Shown: in pieces, positions 1-7,334 of the stretch
Layout of the letters: every line of letters begins with the position of its first letter
Numbering within the stretch: position 1 is the stretch's first letter
Program-made: the position numbers and the translations under genes
From: an uncultured Desulfobacter sp.
GTDB lineage: Bacteria; Desulfobacterota; Desulfobacteria; Desulfobacterales; Desulfobacteraceae
NCBI RefSeq assembly: GCF_963666145.1
Contig: NZ_OY762614.1
Coordinates: forward strand, 6,190,501-6,254,500
Direction of reading: 5' to 3'
DNA: 64,000 bases
The notes under the pieces: model-generated
Told to the model about the DNA's origin: nothing
The model's input: the letters and a program-made list of their open reading frames with translations, nothing else
Databases searched by the model: none

Positions 1-121
1 GGGTCTGGACCAATTTAATGGCCTCGGCGTTGGAAAGCACTGTCGGGGCGTCATCCGTCCCAGCCCATGCAGCGGTGATGGTGCAAGCCAGCGAAGTTAG
101 AATCATCAGTACATACTTCAT
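1..121 (-). CDS. amt: Ammonium transporter (Amt), N-terminal fragment
   Basis: Only the first 40 codons lie in the window; the gene runs off the left edge. It begins with ATG preceded by a clear AAGGAG ribosome site. The start shows a hydrophobic signal peptide (about residues 1-20, ending in an AWA-type cleavage motif) and then a short periplasmic stretch of the kind seen before the first transmembrane helix of bacterial Amt proteins. It lies 37 bp downstream of a PII gene on the same strand, the classic glnK-amtB arrangement, which is the main argument for the call. The transporter would bring in ammonium/ammonia and be blocked by unmodified GlnK. The fragment is too short for motif proof. 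Confidence 0.7.
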   Translation of the reverse strand, partial: MKYVLMILTSLACTITAAWAGTDDAPTVLSNAEAIKLVQT

Positions 122-158
122 TTTTTAAATCTCCTTAATTATATTTAAATATTTAATT

Positions 159-497
159 TTATAGGGCTTCTGTTCCGGTTTCACCTGTACGAATACGAAC
201 AACATTTTCCACAGGAAGAACAAATATTTTACCGTCACCGATTTTACCTGTTTTCGCTGTTTCTACTATTGTATCCACCACAGCCTGGGCCTGGTCATCG
301 GCAACACAGATTTTCAATTCAACTTTGGGTACAAAGTCAGTCTGATATTCTGCACCGCGGTACACCTCTTTGTGTCCTTTCTGACGGCCAAAGCCTTTGA
401 CTTCCGAAATGGTCATACCGTTAATGCTGATTTTGGCTAAAGCATCTTTAACCTCATCCACTTTAAACGGTTTTATTACTGCCACAACTTTTTTCAT
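159..497 (-). CDS. glnK: Nitrogen regulatory protein PII (GlnK/GlnB)
   Basis: This is a 112-residue PII signal protein, the family's usual length. The T-loop (about residues 37-55) has the conserved KGH...YRGAEY pattern and ends in Tyr51, the classical uridylylation site. The B-loop (TGKIGDGK, residues 83-90) and the C-terminal RIRTGE segment (101-106) bind ATP/ADP and 2-oxoglutarate. PII trimers sense nitrogen, carbon and energy status; a copy next to amt normally acts as GlnK and gates the transporter. The ATG has a strong AAGGGAG site 5 bp upstream. A sigma-54 type promoter lies about 60 bp upstream, which points to nitrogen-limitation control. GlnB and GlnK cannot be separated by sequence alone; the neighbour favours GlnK. 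Confidence 0.95.
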   Translation of the reverse strand: MKKVVAVIKPFKVDEVKDALAKISINGMTISEVKGFGRQKGHKEVYRGAEYQTDFVPKVELKICVADDQAQAVVDTIVETAKTGKIGDGKIFVLPVENVVRIRTGETGTEAL

Positions 498-556
498 TTT
501 AACTCCCTTGTTAAATGTGCATTAAAATCACTTTCGCTTTATGGGTTTCTACAGAG

Positions 557-572
557 AGCAAGAGGGGTGCCA
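557..572 (-). promoter_or_regulatory. Sigma-54 (RpoN) promoter for glnK-amt
   Basis: Read on the minus strand this is TGGCAC, five bases, then TTGCT: the -24 GG and -12 GC elements with exact consensus spacing. The transcript would start about 10-15 bases further on, leaving an untranslated leader of roughly 50 bases before glnK. RpoN/NtrC control of glnK-amt operons is well established in proteobacteria. I did not find a convincing NtrC enhancer pair in the AT-rich upstream stretch. Confidence 0.8.
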
Positions 573-809
573 AAAAATAAATTTTTTAAAATTTAAATTT
601 AACATCCTGAAATTAATAATATTTTATCAAAAAATATTATTTTGCAGCTCTTATGTTGGGTTCGGTAGAAATAACATTTTTGGATTATAGTAGATTACAT
701 TAATGTTATTTCATAGGTATTTGCAAAAAATGGGAGTAAGGGTTGATACATTTTTGTGTTTTCATACATAAAAACCATAATCAAGAAGCAGAAATTATCG
801 TATTGAAAG

Positions 810-826
810 ATGGTCTGAGAGACCAT
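810..826 (-). terminator. Small hairpin downstream of the flavoprotein gene
   Basis: A perfect 7-bp stem (ATGGTCT/AGACCAT) closes a three-base loop, downstream of the minus-strand flavoprotein gene. The T tract that should follow is short and interrupted (CTTTC), so intrinsic termination is only possible, not shown. Confidence 0.3.
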
Positions 827-893
827 TGCAGCTTTTTAAGCTTAATTATGCTGCCGACTGGCTTACAGACCGGCCATGGTCATTCTACAAAAA

Positions 894-1997
894 TTAAAAG
901 GGCGTTAGCATTTCATGCAGGGTTTTGCCCTTGGAATATCCCCTGGAAAAAAAATGATGTAAAATGCTGCATGACCCCAAAGCAAGAGACCCGTTTGGGT
1001 ATTTATATAAAACAGATGCACATCTGCGATAAAGCCACAAATCCAGGTTCATCCCCCTAAGCGCCTGCCTGTACCAGTCAAGGGCACCTGACGGTCCTGA
1101 CGATTTACGGTCAGACGCATATTCAATGGCCCTGGCTGAAAGGGTTCCGGATTTTACTGCAGAGTAGATCCCCTCCCCCAACAAAGGTTCTGACAGACCG
1201 GCCGCATCTCCTGTCAGAAGCACACGATTTTTTCCCAGATGGGGTGCGCCAGAACTTGTGGCAATGGGATATCCTTTTATATCGGTCAAGATTTCGGAAT
1301 TAAAGTGTTCATTCGCATAATTTTTTAATAACGTCTGATTCATGGTGCCTTGGGGGCAGGCACTGAAAATGCCTATATTCACGTGGTTTTTACGGGGAAA
1401 AATCCAGTAATACCCTTTTATTTCCCTGGAGAAGTCAAATGTCATTGGATAAACGCTTGCATTTTTCACAGGCACATCCGCTTCCAGGGCAGGCAGTTTA
1501 ATGACACCTAACCCATGACGTCCAAGGAGCCGCCTGGTCTTTGAATTGGCACCATCAGCGCCAATCAAATATCCGGCCCTGACCACATCTATTTTACCAT
1601 CGCACGCCAGGGTTAAACTCACACCATACGCGTCTTGATCAAGGCGGATGATTTTATCTATTTTTTCAAACCGGCACCCGGCCTGTACAGCTTTTTCCAG
1701 AGAATAGGCGTCCAGATCCATTCGTTTGGTAATATAGCACAATGGGTCAGCGGCCTTCACAACAAAAGAGGCCCTGCCGGGCCTGATAATTCTTACTTCC
1801 CGGCAGGTACGGCGAACGAGTCCTGAAATATCAAAGGGAAAAAGATTCATGGCCTTGGGCGTAATTCCGCCTGCGCATGCTTTTTTCCTGGGGAAATTTT
1901 TTCTATCAAGTAAAAGGACCGAGAAACCGGATTTTCCTAAAAGGTACCCGGCAGTTGTTCCGGCAGGTCCTACACCAATAATAATGACATCATACAT
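894..1997 (-). CDS. Geranylgeranyl reductase family FAD-dependent oxidoreductase
   Basis: This 367-residue flavoprotein starts with a beta-alpha-beta FAD-binding motif (GVGPAG, residues 8-13) followed by an acidic residue at the end of strand 2. It then has a PRKKACAGG segment (about 36-44), the family's PxxKxCGG-type motif, and a C-terminal GDAAG motif that contacts the FAD pyrophosphate. The family reduces isoprenoid double bonds in archaeal lipids, chlorophyll side chains or menaquinone tails. In a bacterium with this gene content, menaquinone side-chain saturation is a reasonable inference but not proven. It is a stand-alone gene, divergent from the TPR gene at 2207. A role in oxidizing another hydrophobic substrate cannot be excluded. 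Confidence 0.8.
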   Translation of the reverse strand: MYDVIIIGVGPAGTTAGYLLGKSGFSVLLLDRKNFPRKKACAGGITPKAMNLFPFDISGLVRRTCREVRIIRPGRASFVVKAADPLCYITKRMDLDAYSLEKAVQAGCRFEKIDKIIRLDQDAYGVSLTLACDGKIDVVRAGYLIGADGANSKTRRLLGRHGLGVIKLPALEADVPVKNASVYPMTFDFSREIKGYYWIFPRKNHVNIGIFSACPQGTMNQTLLKNYANEHFNSEILTDIKGYPIATSSGAPHLGKNRVLLTGDAAGLSEPLLGEGIYSAVKSGTLSARAIEYASDRKSSGPSGALDWYRQALRGMNLDLWLYRRCASVLYKYPNGSLALGSCSILHHFFSRGYSKGKTLHEMLTPF

Positions 1998-2101
1998 ATA
2001 AAACCTTTATCAAATTTTTGAAACCGGGCCAATATATTTTCATTAGGTGGCCCCACAAATACATTATCTGCGCCAATGTTCCCAATTTTTAATTTTTCTC
2101 A

Positions 2102-2133
2102 TTGACAAAAATTCACTCACACGATTAGATACT
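2102..2133 (+). promoter_or_regulatory. Possible sigma-70 type promoter for the TPR gene
   Basis: A perfect TTGACA (2102-2107) is followed about 18-20 bases later by a TAGATACT stretch that could serve as a -10 element. It lies about 75 bp before the ATG at 2207. The -10 match is imperfect, so this is a prediction only. Confidence 0.35.
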
Positions 2134-2173
2134 AGTTAATCTTAATTTCGCAAACCAACGCACCATAACTGAA

Positions 2174-2189
2174 ACGTATACGAATACGT
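2174..2189. repeat. Inverted repeat upstream of the TPR gene
   Basis: ACGTAT and ATACGT are separated by four bases, forming a 16-bp dyad that ends 17 bp before the ATG at 2207. Its place between the possible promoter and the start codon fits an operator, but a chance palindrome is possible. Confidence 0.3.
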
Positions 2190-2206
2190 GATTAGGCTTA
2201 TAGCTA

Positions 2207-3262
2207 ATGCAGAAAAGTGTTAAAGAAAAAAAACAAGAAAATCAGACCCCTTCAGTCAATGCATTAAATCTATGCAAAAAGGCCCGTGCCCTCATTCGTG
2301 CCAGAAAGCCCGAACTGGCTGAACCGCTGTTGCTGTCCGCTCTGGACGTATCACCGGAAAATCCTTATGTACTGGTTGCCTTAGGTGATGCCAAACGTAT
2401 GCAAAAAAAATTCAGAACTGCAGCAGAGTATTATCAAATGTGCCTTGAGGCTGATCCGCTAAATCCCTTTGCCATGTCCGGTCTTGGCGATGCATACCGG
2501 GGAACCAACGACCTGAACAGCGCCATAGAGATCTGGACCGAGGCCCTTGATGTGTATCCCGAAAACTATCTGGTGATGACCCGGTTGGCTGATGCGTTAA
2601 CCAAAAAAGGAGACTTTGCCGGCGCCAGACAGATATATGAAAAATCAATTGATCTGAATCCCGATGACCCCTTTGCCCTCTCTGGGCTTGGCAATCTCTA
2701 TGTCCGCCTCAGGGCATTTGACCTTGCCGGCCCCCTTCTTGAAAAACTTGTGGTAAAACAGCCCCGAAATCCAAGAGCCATTGGCGCGTTGGCTAATTTT
2801 TACCGTAGACAAGATGATTTTTTTAACGCAAAGACACTGTTTGAACAGATTCTGGAAATTGATCCCCGAAATGTCTATGCAATGGACGGACTGGCCGATT
2901 GTGCCCGGGGAAATAAGGAATACGAAAAAGCGAAACAGCTATGGGAAAAAGCCATGGCATCCGGAATGAATCCAGCCATTGCCCAAACACGAATTGCCGA
3001 CGCCTGTCTGCAGATGCAACAGTACGATCTGGCAAGGATTTTTTATGATCAGGTACTGTCTGTGTCCGAAGATAAATTTGCGCTGCTCGGTCGACTGCGT
3101 CTCATCGAAACGGAACCGGGGGAGACCCGCAGTAAAATATCTGAAGCGGCAGATATTTTAAGCCGATTGTTTGCCCTTGATCCGTCAGATGAACGGACAA
3201 TAAATGAATTTAAGATCTTCAGGGCACGGTACCCGGAAATTGATGATTACATCCAGCCCTGA
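2207..3262 (+). CDS. TPR-repeat protein
   Basis: This 351-residue protein is almost entirely tetratricopeptide repeats. Successive 34-residue units with the W/L-G-Y-A-F-A-Y-P spacing run from about residue 17 to 330, for example segments ending in ...ALDVSPENP, ...CLEADPLNP, ...SIDLNPDDP and ...ILEIDPRN. There is no signal peptide or membrane segment, so it is probably a cytoplasmic scaffold. It lies 133 bp upstream of the HDOD signalling protein on the same strand, and the two may be cotranscribed. The partner it binds cannot be told from the sequence. Confidence 0.8.
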   Translation: MQKSVKEKKQENQTPSVNALNLCKKARALIRARKPELAEPLLLSALDVSPENPYVLVALGDAKRMQKKFRTAAEYYQMCLEADPLNPFAMSGLGDAYRGTNDLNSAIEIWTEALDVYPENYLVMTRLADALTKKGDFAGARQIYEKSIDLNPDDPFALSGLGNLYVRLRAFDLAGPLLEKLVVKQPRNPRAIGALANFYRRQDDFFNAKTLFEQILEIDPRNVYAMDGLADCARGNKEYEKAKQLWEKAMASGMNPAIAQTRIADACLQMQQYDLARIFYDQVLSVSEDKFALLGRLRLIETEPGETRSKISEAADILSRLFALDPSDERTINEFKIFRARYPEIDDYIQP

Positions 3263-3360
3263 ACCGCCGGATCGTTCGCTTAGACCAGGCGATGTTGCGT
3301 ATTGATTCTTTCTGCGTGGGCTGATTCTCCGGCGAAATTTGATGATCCCGTAAAAAGTCA

Positions 3361-3374
3361 GGCGTTATAACGCC
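3361..3374. repeat. 14-bp perfect palindrome before the HDOD gene
   Basis: GGCGTTATAACGCC reads the same on both strands and lies 21 bp before the ATG at 3396. It could be a repressor operator for the signalling gene. No T tract follows, so it does not look like a terminator. Confidence 0.35.
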
Positions 3375-3395
3375 ACACATTTTAAAAATGGTGCC

Positions 3396-5804
3396 ATGCA
3401 AATGACTGATAAGCTAAACCTTCCATCCCAATCGGATATCCAGGCTGTCCTGACCCTTGACCGGGATACCCTGCCGAGTTTTCCCCAGGTGGCGGCCAAA
3501 CTGCTTGACGTGTCAAAAGATGATTCGGCATCCCTGGAAGACGTTGCAAAAATCGTAGAGACGGATCCCGGTATTTCCATCCGGGTGCTGGAACTTGTCA
3601 ATTCGGCTTTTTACGGGTTAACTAGAAAAGTAACCACCCTATCAGACGCCGTCGTCATCCTCGGCCTGGATGAAATCAAAAAGCTGGCTTTGGGCATGGC
3701 CATTTTTGAAAAAATATTCAAAAATGGCCACACAAAAGAATTTAACCGATTAATGTTCTGGCGCCATAGTCTCGCGGTGGCGGTGCTGAGCATGAAAATA
3801 GCCAAAAACATTGAATACCCCAACCCGGAAGAAGCCTATACGGCCGGTTTGCTTCACGATGTAGGAAAAATTTTTTTCGATCTGCAAGGCCATCGTAATT
3901 ATGGAGAGTTTATCAGAAATCTCTCTGAATCCACGGATCTTGTTATTGAAAAGGAACGCTCCCAGCTGGGCCTGGGGCATGATGATATTGGCGCTTTTTT
4001 CTGCACCCGGTGGCAGCTGCCTGAAAATCTGGTGCTGGCCGTAAAATACCACCACCAGTCTTTTGAAAATCACGGATTGACCCAGGATGAAAAACAATTG
4101 ATCGCTATTGTCAGTATGGCAGATTTTCTGTGCTGGACCCAGGGAATGGGATCATTTGATTTCATCCGACCGCCCATCCTCCCCCCGGAGGTGGAAACCT
4201 GCATTAACCCGGAAAAAGTGAATATTATCAATTGCATTCTTGAAATGAACAAAGAGATCGAAGAGATCTCCGCTTTTTACCAGTTTGTATTCCCAACCGT
4301 AGATCAGCTCAAGGAAAACCTGCTGTGGGCAAATCTCAAGCTGTCCCGGGCCAATACAAAATACTATTACCAGGGAGATCCCACAAACCGAACACCGGAT
4401 ACAGCCATAAGCGGTAGTGATGCTTTGCCTGCGGACATTGGCTTTGAAATGGGCAAATCCTTGTCCAAAGCGAAAACCGTCAAAGAAGTGCTTGATATTG
4501 TTTTGTATCAGGTGGGCTGTATTTTTCAACCCTGCCACTGGTCTATCCTGCTCAAGGATACCAAAACCGGGGATCTTGTTTTTTCCGTGGTGGTGGGCAC
4601 CAACCGCAAGCGCCTGCAGGGAGTAAGACTGCCCAAAGGAGAGGGTATTGCAGGGTATGTCATGAAAACCGGCAAACCGTTGGTGGTGGATGATGTAACA
4701 ACCGACGAAAGATTCAGCAGCCGGGTGGATAAATACACGCAGTTCAATACCATCTCTATTATTGCCGCACCATTGAAAGCCGACAACAAAATTTTCGGTG
4801 TCATTGAATTGATCAACCGGATTAATGAAGAGGCATTCAGTGAACAAGACCTTGATCTGCTATCCACCATTGCCGAATATGCAGGTATTGCCATTGAACG
4901 GTCGTATTACCACCAGGCATTGACAAATCTGGCAACCCGGGACAGTTTGACAGGACTTAGAAATCGATACAGTTTTGAACGTATCGTTACCGGGACCGAT
5001 GATTTCCAGGCCCGGTTCGGTCGGGTATTTTCCATGCTGATTCTTGTGATTGACGGCCTTTCACGACAGTATGAAACCCTGGGTCCAGAAATATGTGACA
5101 AAATAGTTAAATATCTTGCCGCCATTTTGAACAAAACCAAACGCCGGGAAGATTTGATTTTCAGGTATGCAGACAACAGTTTTATTGCGCTTTTGCCTTT
5201 GACCTATTCCGATGGCGCCCAAAAGGCCCAGGAAAGAATAAAAAAAGTGTTGACCAACGTCCCTGAGGACCACAAACAAATTTTTTCGTCGATTACCATC
5301 CAACCCCACACCATGGCAGGTGAAGATGCTGGGCAGCTTAAAACGCTAGTGGCTCAGGCCCTTTCCAAGACGAGGCAGCCGGACCAGGAAGGTGAGGTTG
5401 CGGACATGCCGGAAAACATCCAGGGGCTGGTGGAACAGGAAATCGCCAGAAAAGACGCCCAGGACGCAGAAAAAAACGGTTCGGAACAAATCCAAAAAGA
5501 AAATATTGAAAATTTTGGGAAATCGGTATTTCTGCAGGGACAGTTCAAACGACTTAAAACCGGAGAATTTGGAAAAATCCGTGTGGAACAGGTATCGTTA
5601 TCCGCCATTGGGTTTCGAATATCCAAATCCCACCGCATCCATGTCAATGATTTTCTGGACATTGAATTTAACCTGGATGATATCAAACGGTCTTTGATTA
5701 AACGCAGGGCAGTGGTCAGACAGATCCAGGGAAACTATATTTACGGCGAATTCTACAACCCGCCTCCCTATGCAAAAAACCTCGGCTTTTACATCTTTAG
5801 TTAA
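3396..5804 (+). CDS. HDOD-GAF-degenerate GGDEF-PilZ-like signalling protein
   Basis: This is an 802-residue multidomain protein. An HDOD domain covers about residues 20-230, starting with the LPSFPQVAAKLL segment and containing an HD-like LLHDVGK near residue 152. A GAF sensor domain covers about 349-505. A diguanylate-cyclase-type domain (about 510-630) begins with RDSLTGLRNRYSF, but its signature loop reads YADNSF instead of GGDEF (near residue 589), so cyclase activity is unlikely. The last 90 residues resemble a PilZ domain (SLSAIGF), although the usual RxxxR arginines are not clear. It may read small ligands and cyclic di-GMP without making it. The start lacks a strong ribosome site, and the 3' end overlaps the convergent metallopeptidase gene by 8 bp. 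Confidence 0.8.
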   Translation: MQMTDKLNLPSQSDIQAVLTLDRDTLPSFPQVAAKLLDVSKDDSASLEDVAKIVETDPGISIRVLELVNSAFYGLTRKVTTLSDAVVILGLDEIKKLALGMAIFEKIFKNGHTKEFNRLMFWRHSLAVAVLSMKIAKNIEYPNPEEAYTAGLLHDVGKIFFDLQGHRNYGEFIRNLSESTDLVIEKERSQLGLGHDDIGAFFCTRWQLPENLVLAVKYHHQSFENHGLTQDEKQLIAIVSMADFLCWTQGMGSFDFIRPPILPPEVETCINPEKVNIINCILEMNKEIEEISAFYQFVFPTVDQLKENLLWANLKLSRANTKYYYQGDPTNRTPDTAISGSDALPADIGFEMGKSLSKAKTVKEVLDIVLYQVGCIFQPCHWSILLKDTKTGDLVFSVVVGTNRKRLQGVRLPKGEGIAGYVMKTGKPLVVDDVTTDERFSSRVDKYTQFNTISIIAAPLKADNKIFGVIELINRINEEAFSEQDLDLLSTIAEYAGIAIERSYYHQALTNLATRDSLTGLRNRYSFERIVTGTDDFQARFGRVFSMLILVIDGLSRQYETLGPEICDKIVKYLAAILNKTKRREDLIFRYADNSFIALLPLTYSDGAQKAQERIKKVLTNVPEDHKQIFSSITIQPHTMAGEDAGQLKTLVAQALSKTRQPDQEGEVADMPENIQGLVEQEIARKDAQDAEKNGSEQIQKENIENFGKSVFLQGQFKRLKTGEFGKIRVEQVSLSAIGFRISKSHRIHVNDFLDIEFNLDDIKRSLIKRRAVVRQIQGNYIYGEFYNPPPYAKNLGFYIFS

Positions 5805-6534
5805 AACCCCACAGCTTTAACTCTATTTGATTTAGACGTGATTCTCTATCCTTCCAGTCAGGAAGGTATTTTTTCACAATCTCATAAAACCGTCGTGTGT
5901 GACCAGGTTCAAGCAGGTGGACCAGTTCATGAACCAGTACATATTCTAGAAGAGAAGGATCAAGGTGCACAAGACATGCATTGATCCATATACGTTTTAC
6001 CCTCGTGTTACAAGAGCCCCATCGGGTTTTCATTTTTTTCAGTCGACATTCGGACGGAGCAATCCCCATGGCCGGCTGCCATTTTCCAAGCAACAGTTGA
6101 ATGCGTTCGTTTAAAAGCGAACGCAGCCACCTATTCCATAGACTTTCTTCTTTTTTTGTCCCAAAATCGGGAGGCACCCGGACAGTGATTTCAGACTCGC
6201 TCGTCAAACAGATTCTGGGCTGGGCAGTGCAATTTTCACGGACCACAGCCAGTGATTTGCCCCAAACCATGCATGAACGGTTATCTCTTAACGCGGGCCC
6301 CGGATTTAAAGGCACCGGGGCACTGGCAAATGCCCTCATTTTTTCCATTAACCAGGCTGATTTTACCTGAATGGCCTGGGCCAGTTCTTTAGAGCTGATT
6401 TTGAAGGGCGCAGAAATGCGAACGATCTTTTTATCCGTGTATATCCTGAAATAAATATGGCGGATGGGTTTATATATCAGTTCATATTCCCATCCTTTGG
6501 GGGCAGCGGGGAAAAACCTGCTTAAGTCATGCAT
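5797..6534 (-). CDS. YgjP-like (DUF45) metal-dependent hydrolase
   Basis: This 245-residue protein has the YgjP/DUF45 architecture: a strand-rich N-terminal half, then KTRWGSC, an N-A-C-L-V-H segment, and the zinc motif HELVH (about residues 202-206). A third His-containing stretch (EPGHTRRF) and a C-terminal PDWK follow. These are gluzincin-fold peptidase-like proteins of poorly known substrate. The ATG overlaps the stop of the upstream TPR gene by one base (TAATG), so translation is probably coupled. It converges with the HDOD gene, overlapping it by 8 bp. The family is clear; the physiological role is unknown. Confidence 0.85.
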   Translation of the reverse strand: MHDLSRFFPAAPKGWEYELIYKPIRHIYFRIYTDKKIVRISAPFKISSKELAQAIQVKSAWLMEKMRAFASAPVPLNPGPALRDNRSCMVWGKSLAVVRENCTAQPRICLTSESEITVRVPPDFGTKKEESLWNRWLRSLLNERIQLLLGKWQPAMGIAPSECRLKKMKTRWGSCNTRVKRIWINACLVHLDPSLLEYVLVHELVHLLEPGHTRRFYEIVKKYLPDWKDRESRLNQIELKLWGFN

Positions 6535-7199
6535 TACTCAGCTTGTTTTTTCAGGGTTTCAATCAATTCAGAAATAAGTTTTCCCCCGGATGTCCGGGCC
6601 ACTGGATTGACTTTTATCAGCTCTTCCCAGGCCTCAATGGCCTTGGGAACGTCATTAAGGTCGTGCATATACACAACGCCCTTGTTAAACCAGGCAATCT
6701 CAAAATCCGGCTGAATCGCGACAGCCTTGCTGAATGCATCTAACGCTTTTTCCGGTTCTTTGTTCCGTCGATACATGACCCCAAGGTCCGTTAGAACATG
6801 GGGATGATTCGGTTCAATGGACAATGATTTTTCATAGGCGTCAATGGCATCTTCAAAACGGTCCAGATCAAAAAATGCATTGCCCAGTTTAACCCAGGCT
6901 TGCGCATCGCCGGGGTTGTCTTTCAAAAATGCCTGCAACTCTTTGATATGCGGGGCTGCCATGGCTGCAATATCAGGTTGCTGGTCGCCGTTGTCTGCTC
7001 TTTCAGGCGCCGGCATGCCTTTGGGCGTATTGCCCAGCATGCCCGGAGGCATCTGTCTCATGCCCGGCCGCATTGAATCTGCCAGTTTAAATGATGTATA
7101 TGCGGTGCCCATCAAAAATCCCAGTGTCAGGGATATCAGAAGGGAAATATAAAAGGCCTGCCGGGTAATCATTTTTTCTTTTGGGGTATCCTGATTCAT
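6534..7199 (-). CDS. Membrane-anchored TPR protein
   Basis: This 221-residue protein has one N-terminal transmembrane helix (about residues 13-35), a proline/methionine-rich linker and three to four TPR units (about 75-205). The layout resembles the CcmI/NrfG-like or YbgF-like class of periplasm-facing TPR proteins. I chose the ATG at 7199 because AGGA lies just upstream; a longer reading from a TTG at 7253 has no ribosome site. The stop overlaps the start of the YgjP-like peptidase, so the two are one unit. A partner for the TPR surface is not evident; the coupled peptidase is a candidate. Confidence 0.75.
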   Translation of the reverse strand: MNQDTPKEKMITRQAFYISLLISLTLGFLMGTAYTSFKLADSMRPGMRQMPPGMLGNTPKGMPAPERADNGDQQPDIAAMAAPHIKELQAFLKDNPGDAQAWVKLGNAFFDLDRFEDAIDAYEKSLSIEPNHPHVLTDLGVMYRRNKEPEKALDAFSKAVAIQPDFEIAWFNKGVVYMHDLNDVPKAIEAWEELIKVNPVARTSGGKLISELIETLKKQAE

Positions 7200-7334
7200 T
7201 TTTCCTGCTTTAAAAAACGTTATAAGAGAGTCTCTATCTTGTATTGTTATCAACTTAAGCCTGGGGCCGATGGACCGAAACGGATCAATTGAGGCTGTTT
7301 TATATCATTATAGACCAATAATAAAGAGGGGTGT

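Larger units (their letters stand above)
498..893. other. Intergenic region between glnK and the flavoprotein gene
   Basis: This 396-bp AT-rich stretch holds the glnK leader, the sigma-54 promoter at 557-572 and, nearer the flavoprotein 3' end, a perfect 7-bp inverted repeat (810-826, ATGGTCT with a three-base loop). The hairpin lies 68 bp beyond the flavoprotein stop and has only a short, impure T tract on the minus strand, so it may be a weak terminator or a processing site. I see no convincing gene; the open frames here lack coding character. Confidence 0.5.

Noticed and set aside
743..1060. A 105-codon plus-strand reading frame after glnK
   Set aside because: It runs into the 3' end of the minus-strand flavoprotein, has no ribosome site and its composition is not coding-like.
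4152..4847. A 231-codon minus-strand frame inside the HDOD-GAF gene
   Set aside because: It is an antisense shadow of a clearly coding plus-strand gene with strong domain matches.
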